From assembly GCA_902570525.1 (NCBI GenBank), contig CACFYN010000002.1:1-64000 (forward strand): 64,000 bases of DNA, written 5' to 3'. This document shows positions 17,034 through 24,804 of this stretch, one piece after another. A program made the position numbers and the translations under genes. Under the pieces are notes generated by a model, which worked only from the letters and a program-made list of their open reading frames with translations, was not told the DNA's origin and made no database searches. How positions within the stretch are numbered: position 1 is the stretch's first letter; each line of letters opens with the position of its first letter. This stretch comes from an uncultured Pelagibacteraceae bacterium. Its GTDB lineage: Bacteria; Pseudomonadota; Alphaproteobacteria; Pelagibacterales; Pelagibacteraceae.

Positions 17034-18581
17034 TTACTCAATTACTATATGTTCAATAGCTTCATAGTTTCTTCTTAAATCCTCAGCAGATTCTGGTCTT
17101 ATTGATACTTCGTATTTTTCTTTGGTTGCTTCATCCTCAAAAATACAATGAAGTTTACCAGAGGTGTCATACGTATAGGTTACATCGATAGGTCTGCCTT
17201 TTGGTTTTTTGTCAGGAAATTTTAATTCACCTTGGTGAATAATATTTACAAATTCTCTATTTCTCTCTCTTCCTTCACTTTGAGTAATATCAATCGAGAT
17301 AGATTCTTGATCATCATAAAGTGTTACTAATCTTGAACTTTTTGTTGCTGGTAAAGGAGTATCCCGATCTATCAAAATTAAATTAGCCGTAACTTGTCTG
17401 TTCAAAACAGGGTCATCTTCTTGAACTAATGTTCCTAAATAAAAATTACAAACATCTTGAAGTTTAACGTTTGAAATTGCTTTTTTTTGTGCCTCATTTA
17501 AATTTTTCTTTGATTTTAAACCTGCATAAATTGCAGCTCCTGCAGCTACAGCCTCATCAACGTTCACACCCTTCAATGGAGGCTTTTTCATTACCTGCTC
17601 AATAGTTTTTGTTATAATTGGTATTCTCGTCGATCCACCAACTAGCAATGTATGACTTATGTTTTCAGCTTTTAATCCACTGCCATCAAGAGCCTCTTCC
17701 ATTAGCATTTTAAGTTTTTCAATATGTGTTTGTATTGATTGTTCAAATTCTACCCTTGTAATTTCTATTTCCTTTGCACCATCAGGTCCATCAATCGTTT
17801 CTATTTGTTTATCTCTTACTGACAAAACTCTTTTTACCTGTTCAGCTACTTCCATATATTTAGAATAATTATTTTCGATATCTAATTCTTTACCACTTAA
17901 TTTCTTATATTTTTCATTTATTAAATTAATTAATTCTTTATCAAAATCTTTACCGCCTAACCATTTATCACCTCTGCTAGTTATTACCTCAACTTCTTCG
18001 CCCTGTACTTCACAAACCGTTACATCAAATGTTCCACCTCCCAAATCAAATACCAAAATTTTTCCCGTTATTTTTTTTACATTTGGCAGGCTTGCATAAT
18101 AACAAGCAGCAGCTGTTGGTTCATTGATTAGACTTATAACCTCAATCCCAGCCATTTTTGCAGCATCTAAAGTTGCCACTCTTGCTTTTTCAGCAAATAA
18201 TGCTGGAACAGTTATAACTGCTTTCTTAACATCAGATGCATAACCTTTAAGTTTCGATAATATGAAAGAAGAAATTTGAGCTGGAGAATAATAATCTTTA
18301 TTTTTTTCATCTTTATCTACCCATTTTCCTTCATCTACTGAATAAACCACGTCATTTTCCATTTGCCTTTTAGTCTCAGTAATAACTTGTTTTGGAACTG
18401 TTTCCAAAGCATCAAGTGCCTTGTCACCTACAATCACATTTTGATCTTTTATATAAACAGAACTTGCTGTAATTTTTTTATTATTATCTGTGGATGCTAA
18501 TACTTCGGGTGTACCTAAATCATCTAATTGTGCAATTGCACTATATGTAGTTCCTAAGTCTATTCCAATAATTTTACTCAT
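17034..18581 (-). CDS. Hsp70-family chaperone, HscC-like
   Basis: A 515-aa protein. The nucleotide-binding domain is complete: GIDLGTTYSAIAQL (phosphate-1), NEPTAAACYY, VFDLGGGTFDVTV (phosphate-2) and LLVGGSTRIP (adenosine). The beta substrate-binding domain follows, but the sequence ends soon after it, so most of the alpha-helical lid of DnaK (about 638 aa) is missing. This length is close to HscC-type Hsp70s. It is not the housekeeping dnaK: no grpE or canonical dnaJ is nearby. It heads an operon with the PDZ/TerB/J-like gene and is divergent, 54 bp away, from the LRR-like gene. Confidence 0.9.
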   Translation of the reverse strand: MSKIIGIDLGTTYSAIAQLDDLGTPEVLASTDNNKKITASSVYIKDQNVIVGDKALDALETVPKQVITETKRQMENDVVYSVDEGKWVDKDEKNKDYYSPAQISSFILSKLKGYASDVKKAVITVPALFAEKARVATLDAAKMAGIEVISLINEPTAAACYYASLPNVKKITGKILVFDLGGGTFDVTVCEVQGEEVEVITSRGDKWLGGKDFDKELINLINEKYKKLSGKELDIENNYSKYMEVAEQVKRVLSVRDKQIETIDGPDGAKEIEITRVEFEQSIQTHIEKLKMLMEEALDGSGLKAENISHTLLVGGSTRIPIITKTIEQVMKKPPLKGVNVDEAVAAGAAIYAGLKSKKNLNEAQKKAISNVKLQDVCNFYLGTLVQEDDPVLNRQVTANLILIDRDTPLPATKSSRLVTLYDDQESISIDITQSEGRERNREFVNIIHQGELKFPDKKPKGRPIDVTYTYDTSGKLHCIFEDEATKEKYEVSIRPESAEDLRRNYEAIEHIVIE

Positions 18582-18635
18582 TTTATATTTTCAATTATAT
18601 TAAAATAATAATATTCTACTAACATAAGTTAACCG

Positions 18636-21600
18636 ATGAATACTGAAGATACAAACAAAATATCAAATTTAGATGAATTAGATACCAAAGGTAAATTCAA
18701 AATATTAAAATTGGAAGGTATAGATTTAGATGATGATTGGTCAAAATTATCTAAACTTAAAAATTTAGAAACATTAATTCTTAAAGATAGCTATATAGAT
18801 TTTAAGAAATTTTATAATGCAATTTTTTCACTTAAAAAATTAAATAAATTAAAACTAAATCATTATTGTTATTTTAATAAATCAAAAAACGACAAATTTG
18901 AAAAAGATTCAAAACTTTCCTCTTTAAAAGAGTTCTGCCTAGAATTTCCAAAGCCAGATGAACCAGATTTTGAAATAAATACTTATTGGCAAAAAAGTTA
19001 TGAGAATAAACATAATTCAATAACCGATGTTCCTAATAGCCATATTATATTTCCTAACCTTGAGATTATTAAATTGATAAATTATGAAACTTATAAACAA
19101 AGAATACTTAAAGAAGATGAATACAACAAAAAAATATTCAAAGAAATTTATTGGAATACAAAATTAGATGATCTAAAGCGATTTAAAAAATTAAAAAATA
19201 TAGTTATTAATAATGGAAATTTAAGCGACTTATATACAAACGGATTAGATCATTTTGTAAAACTTTTAGAAAAACAGAAAATTAAATTTACTATAAATAA
19301 TGTTAATGAAACGTCAAAATTAAATCTTGACTTTAAAACTGTTAACTTTTTTTGTGGTTTTAAAGATACAAAAACAAATCTTTGTCTTCAATTAGATACT
19401 GAGTTTTTAAATATCTTGCGAGAGAATAATATAATTATAGATAAAGATGTTTTTAATATCAGTGAATTCGATTATTACAAAGATAATTATAAATACAACA
19501 AACCCTTTGTAATCAAAAAAAATAAAAGTTATGAAGAAGTAATCAAATCAAATCCAACTTGTTTCATTTTTAAATCGTGTTTTAGGTTTTTAAATATTAG
19601 TAACTCTGGTTCTGATAGAGGAAAAAAATTGGATGTAATGGAGCATATATTTAAAAATCAAAATAAATTAGAAACAATTATTTTTGATTTATCCAGAAAT
19701 GATAAATATGACGGCGATGAAGATTGGAGTGCAGATCAAATAAGTTTTTTAGTAAAATTTATTTATGAACTCAGATTAAATCATAAAGATACTCAAATAT
19801 TCATTTATCATCCCGAAATTAAAAAGTTACTAGATGACAAAGACAGTTCAGACAATTTCAAAATTCATTTAATTTATTTTTATAATTCAATAAAGATTAA
19901 TAATTTAAAAGAAAAACTCACAATATTGGGTGCAAGCGATAAACAGTTAGATTTATTGACTGATAAATTTATAATTGAAAATGTCAATCAGGTAGTTGTT
20001 GTAGATGATATTTTTTATAATAAATCTAACTATTTTCCTGACCAAACATTTATAAATAGTGATCAAATAGATGATTTAAAAAGTCATTATCCTAAATATA
20101 TCAATGATGATCAAAAAAAATGGTCAAAATTGAATCATCTATTCAAAGATGTTTACGAAGAGATAATAAGAATAATTGGATTTTCAGATACTGATTTTAA
20201 GCCAGACAAAAATAGTTTGATTTTAGTTATAAAAAAAACTGCAATAGACCAAATTCCAAATATAAATTTTAAAAAGATATATATTTATTTTGGTGCTTCC
20301 TTACATCATGTTTCTCATCAAATGACGTATACAGAAAAAGATTGGAATGCAAAAAAAATTGTAGGAGCGTTAGTTAATAATAATGAGGAGGGTATAAATA
20401 AGATAAAAGATAAGTTGTTTTCTGTTGCGACAAATATCAGTGAAAAATTTGTTTTATCAAATGATTTTAAAGATAGTAATTTATCTAAAGAAGATTTTTT
20501 AAAACCTACAGATTTCACTCAGTTAGTAGATAATATAGAAATTAAAGATGAAAAAATTAAAAACATTACCCATTGTTGGATTGAGGGCGTAAATCCATGG
20601 CAAGAAAAATATATCAAATTAGATGAATTTGATAAATTTATACCGATAGAGAACTTAGAATATTTGAAATTAAGTGATTGTTTACAAAGTGAGAATTTAG
20701 ACTTACCTAATTTTCCAAAGTTAAAAATTCTAAAAATGCATTTTTTTCAAAATCACCATAGAAAATCTTTAGATAAGGTAACATTATCAAAATTTGAAAA
20801 CTGTCCCAATCTCCAAAAAATTGAAATTAGAAATCTGGATAATTTTTATAATAAAGGATTATTCAAACACACTTTAGGTTTTACAGGATATTCAACTAAT
20901 TTATACTATACCGACACCTGGTCTTATATAAATGTAGATCTTTCAAAACTTCACCATTTAAAAAAGCTAGAGGAAATAACAATCCCTGCGATAATAGCTT
21001 CTGATTTAAAGGAACTAAAATCTATTGAAAATTTAAAAAAGATTAATCTGGGGGTCATGCATTTTAATAAAGATGATCATTTAACTGCTTATGAGCCCCA
21101 AAAAGAAATTTGTGATCAAGATTTATCTTTTTTTAAAAATTGCAAAAAAATTGAAGATATTAATTTAAGATTAGGAGATCTAAATTTCAAAGATGATGGA
21201 GGAGGAAATATATCATCTAGTTATAAAGGAAGTGGTGAATTTATAAATTTTATAAATCATAAAATTAAAAAGCTAACATTAACTGTAAACGTGGATATAA
21301 AAAATCAAACTACTATTCAAGATATAATAAATAATATTACCAATAGATTTTTATCGTTAGAGAAACTTGATTTAAGTTTTAGTATTGCTGCTAGACAAGA
21401 ATATTTTGATTATGAAAAAGGATATACCTCAAAACTTGATACACAAATTTTAGATTTTAAGAAAATTGCTAAATTAAAGAAACTTGAAAATCTTAATATA
21501 CAACACTTTGGAGAGTCTTTATACATTCCGTTTAAGTCAATAAATTTTGATGAGTTAGTCAATCTAAAAGTGATTAAGAATATAGATATCTTCTGGAAAT

Positions 21601-21857
21601 CGGTGAGTTTTTCTGAATTCAGGAAAGCTAGAATAGCTTTTAAAAAAGAGAAATATGATAATCCTAAATTTTATGATGAATATATCGAGGATTATGAAGA
21701 AGATAGTGATTACCGAAAAAATTGGAACAGAATGGATCATATAAATACGGATGAGTGGGATTGGTATAGCTTAGCGTCAAGGTATTTAGATATTGAAAAA
21801 GAAGAAAATAAAAAAAAATATGAAAAGAAACTAATTATTAAAAAAAAGAATGGTTAA
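18636..21857 (+). CDS. Giant leucine-rich-repeat-like protein next to Hsp70
   Basis: A 1073-aa protein rich in Lys, Asn, Leu and Ile, without signal peptide. Irregular leucine-rich repeats occur at both ends: LSKLKNLETLILKDSYID and FSLKKLNKLKLN (about 35-75), LENLEYLKLSDCLQ-like units at about 665-720, and KLKKLENLNIQHFG near 950. The middle part (about 430-600) looks like a separate alpha/beta domain (NQVVVVDDIFYN, KKIYIYFGASLHHVSH). No nuclease, NTPase or kinase motif was seen. It is divergent from the Hsp70 operon with 54 bp between starts, so co-regulation is likely. An LRR solenoid suggests ligand or partner recognition; function unknown. Confidence 0.7.
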   Translation: MNTEDTNKISNLDELDTKGKFKILKLEGIDLDDDWSKLSKLKNLETLILKDSYIDFKKFYNAIFSLKKLNKLKLNHYCYFNKSKNDKFEKDSKLSSLKEFCLEFPKPDEPDFEINTYWQKSYENKHNSITDVPNSHIIFPNLEIIKLINYETYKQRILKEDEYNKKIFKEIYWNTKLDDLKRFKKLKNIVINNGNLSDLYTNGLDHFVKLLEKQKIKFTINNVNETSKLNLDFKTVNFFCGFKDTKTNLCLQLDTEFLNILRENNIIIDKDVFNISEFDYYKDNYKYNKPFVIKKNKSYEEVIKSNPTCFIFKSCFRFLNISNSGSDRGKKLDVMEHIFKNQNKLETIIFDLSRNDKYDGDEDWSADQISFLVKFIYELRLNHKDTQIFIYHPEIKKLLDDKDSSDNFKIHLIYFYNSIKINNLKEKLTILGASDKQLDLLTDKFIIENVNQVVVVDDIFYNKSNYFPDQTFINSDQIDDLKSHYPKYINDDQKKWSKLNHLFKDVYEEIIRIIGFSDTDFKPDKNSLILVIKKTAIDQIPNINFKKIYIYFGASLHHVSHQMTYTEKDWNAKKIVGALVNNNEEGINKIKDKLFSVATNISEKFVLSNDFKDSNLSKEDFLKPTDFTQLVDNIEIKDEKIKNITHCWIEGVNPWQEKYIKLDEFDKFIPIENLEYLKLSDCLQSENLDLPNFPKLKILKMHFFQNHHRKSLDKVTLSKFENCPNLQKIEIRNLDNFYNKGLFKHTLGFTGYSTNLYYTDTWSYINVDLSKLHHLKKLEEITIPAIIASDLKELKSIENLKKINLGVMHFNKDDHLTAYEPQKEICDQDLSFFKNCKKIEDINLRLGDLNFKDDGGGNISSSYKGSGEFINFINHKIKKLTLTVNVDIKNQTTIQDIINNITNRFLSLEKLDLSFSIAARQEYFDYEKGYTSKLDTQILDFKKIAKLKKLENLNIQHFGESLYIPFKSINFDELVNLKVIKNIDIFWKSVSFSEFRKARIAFKKEKYDNPKFYDEYIEDYEEDSDYRKNWNRMDHINTDEWDWYSLASRYLDIEKEENKKKYEKKLIIKKKNG

Positions 21858-21895
21858 ATATAAAGATATTTTAACTACCAAAAAATAAAAATTAC

Positions 21896-21913
21896 TTACC
21901 AACTATTTACCAA
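21896..21913 (+). repeat. Right 18-bp direct repeat (paired TTACCAA sites)
   Basis: Exact copy of 494-511 in the same orientation, 104 bp before the intact tRNA. It lies in the non-coding stretch 21858-22017, which also holds an imperfect hairpin (21852-21877) overlapping the stop of the LRR-like gene. Confidence 0.7.
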
Positions 21914-21974
21914 CGAATGTAAAATTTGTGTCTAAAATTTAAGTAAAATAAAATCTAATGTTTGTAAAGTTAAC

Positions 21975-22003
21975 TTGTATGAATTCTAAAATTGGTGTAA
22001 TAC
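21975..22003 (+). promoter_or_regulatory. Predicted island-supplied promoter for the intact tRNA
   Basis: TTGTAT (21975-21980), 17-bp spacer, TAATAC (21998-22003). The expected start, about 22010, is only some 8 nt before the tRNA. Since this DNA lies inside the island, the tRNA's present promoter appears to be provided by the element. Confidence 0.45.
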
Positions 22004-22017
22004 CTAATTAATTTTAA

Positions 22018-22094
22018 GGGCCTGTAGCTCAGTTGGTTAGAGCAGTACACTCATAATGTATTGGTCCCAGGTTCGAGTCCTGGCGGGCCCACCA
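22018..22094 (+). tRNA. tRNA with CAT anticodon, probably tRNA-Ile2 (lysidine-modified)
   Basis: A complete 77-nt cloverleaf with encoded CCA. Acceptor GGGCCTG pairs with CGGGCCC (one T-G), the anticodon loop is CTCATAA, and the T arm is CCAGG-TTCGAGT-CCTGG. CAT can mean initiator Met, elongator Met or Ile2. The initiator is a different gene here (38685-38761). The pairs C4-G69 and C5-G68 are determinants for TilS recognition of tRNA-Ile2 in E. coli, which favours Ile2, though elongator Met is not excluded. Its 5' half is duplicated at 379-415, marking it as the island's integration site. Confidence 0.9.
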
Positions 22095-22097
22095 AAA

Positions 22098-22694
22098 TTA
22101 CTCATCTATAAATTTTTTAAGACTTTCAAATAATGCTTCTATGTTATTATCATTACTTTTTATAATAGATGCAAATTCTTCTTTTTGAGTTCTTGCAAGA
22201 CTTAATCCTTCAATTATAAGATCTCTTATCAAAGGTTTTTCTGGATCTTTAGTATAAATTCTCCAATCTATTTTTACTTCTGGTCTATCTTTTGTAGCAA
22301 CTAAAATACTTGATACAATGGTATACTTTTCATTTTTCTTATCCTTTGAAATTACATCTATTTTTGGATTGGAATACTCTGATAAACGACTGGAAAAACT
22401 TTTTAAAAAATAACTTTCAAATAATTTTGAGTATTTATTTTTTTGTTCATCAGATATCTCCTTCCTGAATTTCCCTAATGTATAAAATCCAATTCCTTTA
22501 ATATCTACAGTTTCTTGTGCCAACTTTTGAAGTTCCAGCATTTTTTCTTTTTTTGAAATATCTTTACTTAAGGTTTGTGATGCTCGATTTACTGTAGATT
22601 GAACAAAAACATCTGGCTCAATAGCTTTAGACAAGCTTGTTATACACAAACAAAAAACTAAAGAAAGTAGGAAACTTTTATTTTTACTTATCAT
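22098..22694 (-). CDS. mlaC: MlaC-family phospholipid-binding periplasmic protein
   Basis: A 198-aa protein with a Sec signal peptide (FLLSLVFCLCITSLSKA). The body matches the MlaC/Ttg2D family: GIGFYTLGKFRKEISDEQKNKYSKLFESYFLKSFSSRL and VKIDWRIYTKDPEKPLIRDLIIEGLSLARTQ. MlaC carries phospholipids between the outer-membrane MlaA complex and the inner-membrane MlaFEDB transporter. It lies downstream of mlaA in a two-gene minus-strand operon (13 bp gap), next to the tRNA. The mlaFEDB genes are not in this window. Confidence 0.88.
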   Translation of the reverse strand: MISKNKSFLLSLVFCLCITSLSKAIEPDVFVQSTVNRASQTLSKDISKKEKMLELQKLAQETVDIKGIGFYTLGKFRKEISDEQKNKYSKLFESYFLKSFSSRLSEYSNPKIDVISKDKKNEKYTIVSSILVATKDRPEVKIDWRIYTKDPEKPLIRDLIIEGLSLARTQKEEFASIIKSNDNNIEALFESLKKFIDE

Positions 22695-22707
22695 TTAAAC
22701 TTTAAAA

Positions 22708-23466
22708 TTAGTTTGATTGAAGATCGTCCCAATCACTATCATCTTGAGTTTCAACAATTTTATTGGAATTAAGTATTTTTTGCTTTCTATCTTGAATGTA
22801 TAAGCTTCTAACAGATGCATAGAAGTCCATAGAATTTTTCTCTAAATTATCAAAAGAGTCAATATTCTTAGACCTAAAATTTATTCCATCTGTTCCTTTT
22901 GATACATAGTAGTCAGAGTCTTTAAAGTATCGAGTGTCATTTTTAACACTTATGTTATACCATGGATCTCCACCTAAAATACTTGCAAGGGTTCCAAAAC
23001 TGTCTCTTACAGTAGAGGGACCAAGTATTGGAAGTACTAAATAACATCCTTCACCCACACCCCATTTACCAAGTGTTTGTCCGTAATCCTCTTTTTTATA
23101 ATCTTTAACTAAGCCCAATTGTTGAGCAACATCAAAAATTCCAAAAATACCGATTGTTGTGTTTACTGTAAGCCTTGCAGTATTCAATCCTGCAGCTTTT
23201 AAATCTCCTTGAAGCACATTATTTGGAATAGTAATTAAATTTGATAGATTACTAAGTACATTGCTTGTACCTGTTCTTATTGGAATAGGTAATTTTCTAT
23301 AACCTTTTGCAATAGGTTCAAATATAACTTTATCTAAGCCTTGGTTTAACGCAAATGTTGCTCTATTTAAGCCTTCAAAACAATCTTTAACTTCTTCAGC
23401 TTTAGAATTTTTAGAATAACTGAATACGAATAATGCAACGAATAAAATACCTAAAAATTTTTTCAT
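22708..23466 (-). CDS. mlaA: MlaA (VacJ) family outer-membrane lipid-asymmetry protein
   Basis: A 252-aa protein. Family motifs are FEGLNRATFALNQGLDKVIFEPIAKGYR, NTTIGIFGIFDVAQQLGL and FGQTLGKWGVGEGCYLVLPILGPSTVRDSFG-like text (here starting YGQTLGK). MlaA removes phospholipids from the outer leaflet and passes them to MlaC. Oddly, the N-terminus (FLGILFVALFVFSYSKNSKA) looks like a signal peptidase I signal. No lipobox cysteine is at the usual place, so it may not be lipidated. It is upstream of mlaC in the same operon. Confidence 0.88.
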   Translation of the reverse strand: MKKFLGILFVALFVFSYSKNSKAEEVKDCFEGLNRATFALNQGLDKVIFEPIAKGYRKLPIPIRTGTSNVLSNLSNLITIPNNVLQGDLKAAGLNTARLTVNTTIGIFGIFDVAQQLGLVKDYKKEDYGQTLGKWGVGEGCYLVLPILGPSTVRDSFGTLASILGGDPWYNISVKNDTRYFKDSDYYVSKGTDGINFRSKNIDSFDNLEKNSMDFYASVRSLYIQDRKQKILNSNKIVETQDDSDWDDLQSN

Positions 23467-23531
23467 ATTTTTGATTTATTTATAGATTATATATATTCCT
23501 ACGTATAAAAAAAGTTAAAAAAAGCCAATAT

Positions 23532-24251
23532 ATGCTTGATAATTTGAAAAGAATATATTCACCAAATTTTGATATTAAAAAAAGGGAACCTAAAAGTATT
23601 GAATTTATAATTCTTCATTATACTGGGATGAAAAAAGAGAAAGATGCATTAGAAAGATTAACAAATCAAAACTCAAAAGTAAGCTGCCATTATTTTATAA
23701 CTTACTCAGGTGAGATTATTAACTTGGTTCCTGATTTATATACCTCTTGGCATGCAGGCAGATCAGCTTGGAAAAAAAAAAAATCGTTAAATTCTAAATC
23801 TTTAGGTATCGAAATTTCAAATCCAGGGCATACTTTCAATTATTCTACCTTTAAAAAAAAACAAATAAAATCGTTATTCCTTCTTGTCTCTCAATTAAAA
23901 AAAAAATATAAAATAAGAAATACACACATTCTGGGGCACTCAGATATAGCACCAGATAGAAAAAAAGATCCTGGTGAAAAATTTCCATGGAAGTTAATGA
24001 AAAAGAAAAATATGAGTATTTGGCATGATTTAAATGAAGTTATGCTTAAATCATTGAGAAATCAAAAATGTACTGATTTTGAACTAGTTAAATTTTTCAA
24101 CAATTTAAAAAAAATAGGATATCAAGCAAAAAGTAAAATAAAAGTAGCTAAAGCCTTTCAAAGAAGATTTAGACAAGAGCAGATAAGTGGAAAAATTGAC
24201 AAAGAATGCCTTCTAATAAGTAATTCCCTGATTAAATTAAATAAATATTGA
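23532..24251 (+). CDS. N-acetylmuramoyl-L-alanine amidase (Amidase_2/AmpD-AmiD type)
   Basis: A 239-aa protein. FIILHYTGM (first zinc His), WHAGRSAW, LGIEISNPG and ILGHSDIAPDRKKDPGEKFPW (His and Asp/Lys of the active site) are all Amidase_2 signatures. The enzyme cleaves the amide bond between MurNAc and L-Ala. A small C-terminal helical domain (from about residue 165) resembles a peptidoglycan-binding domain. No signal peptide is visible, so it may act on recycled muropeptides in the cytosol (AmpD-like), although the C-terminal domain is more AmiD-like. It is divergent from mlaA and precedes rnpB. Confidence 0.88.
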   Translation: MLDNLKRIYSPNFDIKKREPKSIEFIILHYTGMKKEKDALERLTNQNSKVSCHYFITYSGEIINLVPDLYTSWHAGRSAWKKKKSLNSKSLGIEISNPGHTFNYSTFKKKQIKSLFLLVSQLKKKYKIRNTHILGHSDIAPDRKKDPGEKFPWKLMKKKNMSIWHDLNEVMLKSLRNQKCTDFELVKFFNNLKKIGYQAKSKIKVAKAFQRRFRQEQISGKIDKECLLISNSLIKLNKY

Positions 24252-24280
24252 AATTTTATTAAATTATAATAAAAACTAAT

Positions 24281-24638
24281 TGCCAGATAAATGACTTATC
24301 GCTTTAATTAATTTAAAGAGGAAAGTCCGGGCTCTGCAAAGACACGGTGCCAGGTAATTCCTGGCGGGGGCAACCCCAGGGATAGTGCCACAGAAAACAA
24401 ACCGCCTTAACGAGGCAAGGGTGAAAAGGTGTGGTAAGAGCACACCGGCTCAATTGGTAACAATTAGCGCATGGAAAACCCCACCGAGAGCAAGACCAAG
24501 TAGAGATGACACTGTGTGAACTAAAAACGGTCTTTGGTTAGTCATCAGGGTTGGTCGCTTGAGCTTAAAAGTGATTTTAAGCCTAGATAAATGATAAGTT
24601 TCAATGACAAAACCCGGCTTATAGTTTATCTGGCAGTC
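24281..24638 (+). ncRNA. rnpB: RNase P RNA (class A)
   Basis: The ends form helix P1: 24281-24291 is exactly complementary to 24625-24635. The conserved blocks are present: GAGGAAAGTCCGGGCTC near 24318, CAGAAAACAAACCGCC near 24391, AAGGGTGAAAAGGTG at 24417 and AGAGCAAGACCAA near 24487, with the 3' core (AGATAAATGATAAG) before P1. A TATAAT at 24265-24270 gives a good -10 with the start at about 24277-24281. It processes the 5' ends of tRNA precursors. Confidence 0.95.
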
Positions 24639-24726
24639 TTTCAATAATTGAGCAATTTTTAATCTCAGACATAAAAATCAGATATCCTATAGAAAAGTTC
24701 ACAAAAATCAGTCTTATAATTAAATA

Positions 24727-24755
24727 TTGACGTATAGGTTGAAAACCCATATGAT
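24727..24755 (+). promoter_or_regulatory. Sigma-70 promoter of mraZ/dcw operon
   Basis: TTGACG (24727-24732), 17-bp spacer, TATGAT (24750-24755). This is the best consensus promoter seen in the window. The start is expected near 24762, about 43 nt before the mraZ ATG. Confidence 0.8.
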
Positions 24756-24769
24756 CCCATAAATTCCCA
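24746..24769 (-). promoter_or_regulatory. MraZ operator: three TGGG repeats with 10-bp period
   Basis: CCCA occurs at 24746-24749, 24756-24759 and 24766-24769; on the minus strand these are TGGG repeats with a 10-bp period. The E. coli MraZ site is three TGGGN repeats separated by 5 nt, i.e. the same period. The boxes flank the -10 hexamer and cover the start point, so MraZ binding should repress its own operon. Confidence 0.75.
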
Positions 24770-24804
24770 ATTAAGGAATTTTGAGTAAAAGGGGTTTATG
24801 AATT

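Larger units (their letters stand above)
379..22054. mobile_element. tRNA-associated genomic island, about 21.7 kb
   Basis: The segment is bounded by two direct copies of the 5' half of the same tRNA gene, at 379-415 and 22018-22054 (36 of 37 positions identical, one T/C difference at 411/22050). An 18-bp direct repeat lies just inside each end. Everything between is accessory in character: methyltransferases, Z1/GHKL/DUF4420 genes, nucleases, an Hsp70 block and unknown small genes. Conserved housekeeping genes start immediately to the right. No integrase, transposase or replication gene is visible, so the element is either decayed or moved by an enzyme supplied from elsewhere. Boundaries are inferred from the repeats. 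Confidence 0.75.

Noticed and set aside
17034..18581. Housekeeping dnaK
   Set aside because: Too short (515 aa), lid missing, no grpE or HPD-containing dnaJ nearby, and located inside the accessory island.
21852..21877. Terminator hairpin after the LRR-like gene
   Set aside because: The stem is AT-only with a bulge and has no T run on the plus strand, so termination is not supported.
24450..24644. 64-aa ORF on the minus strand
   Set aside because: It lies entirely within the RNase P RNA gene and shows no protein-like features.
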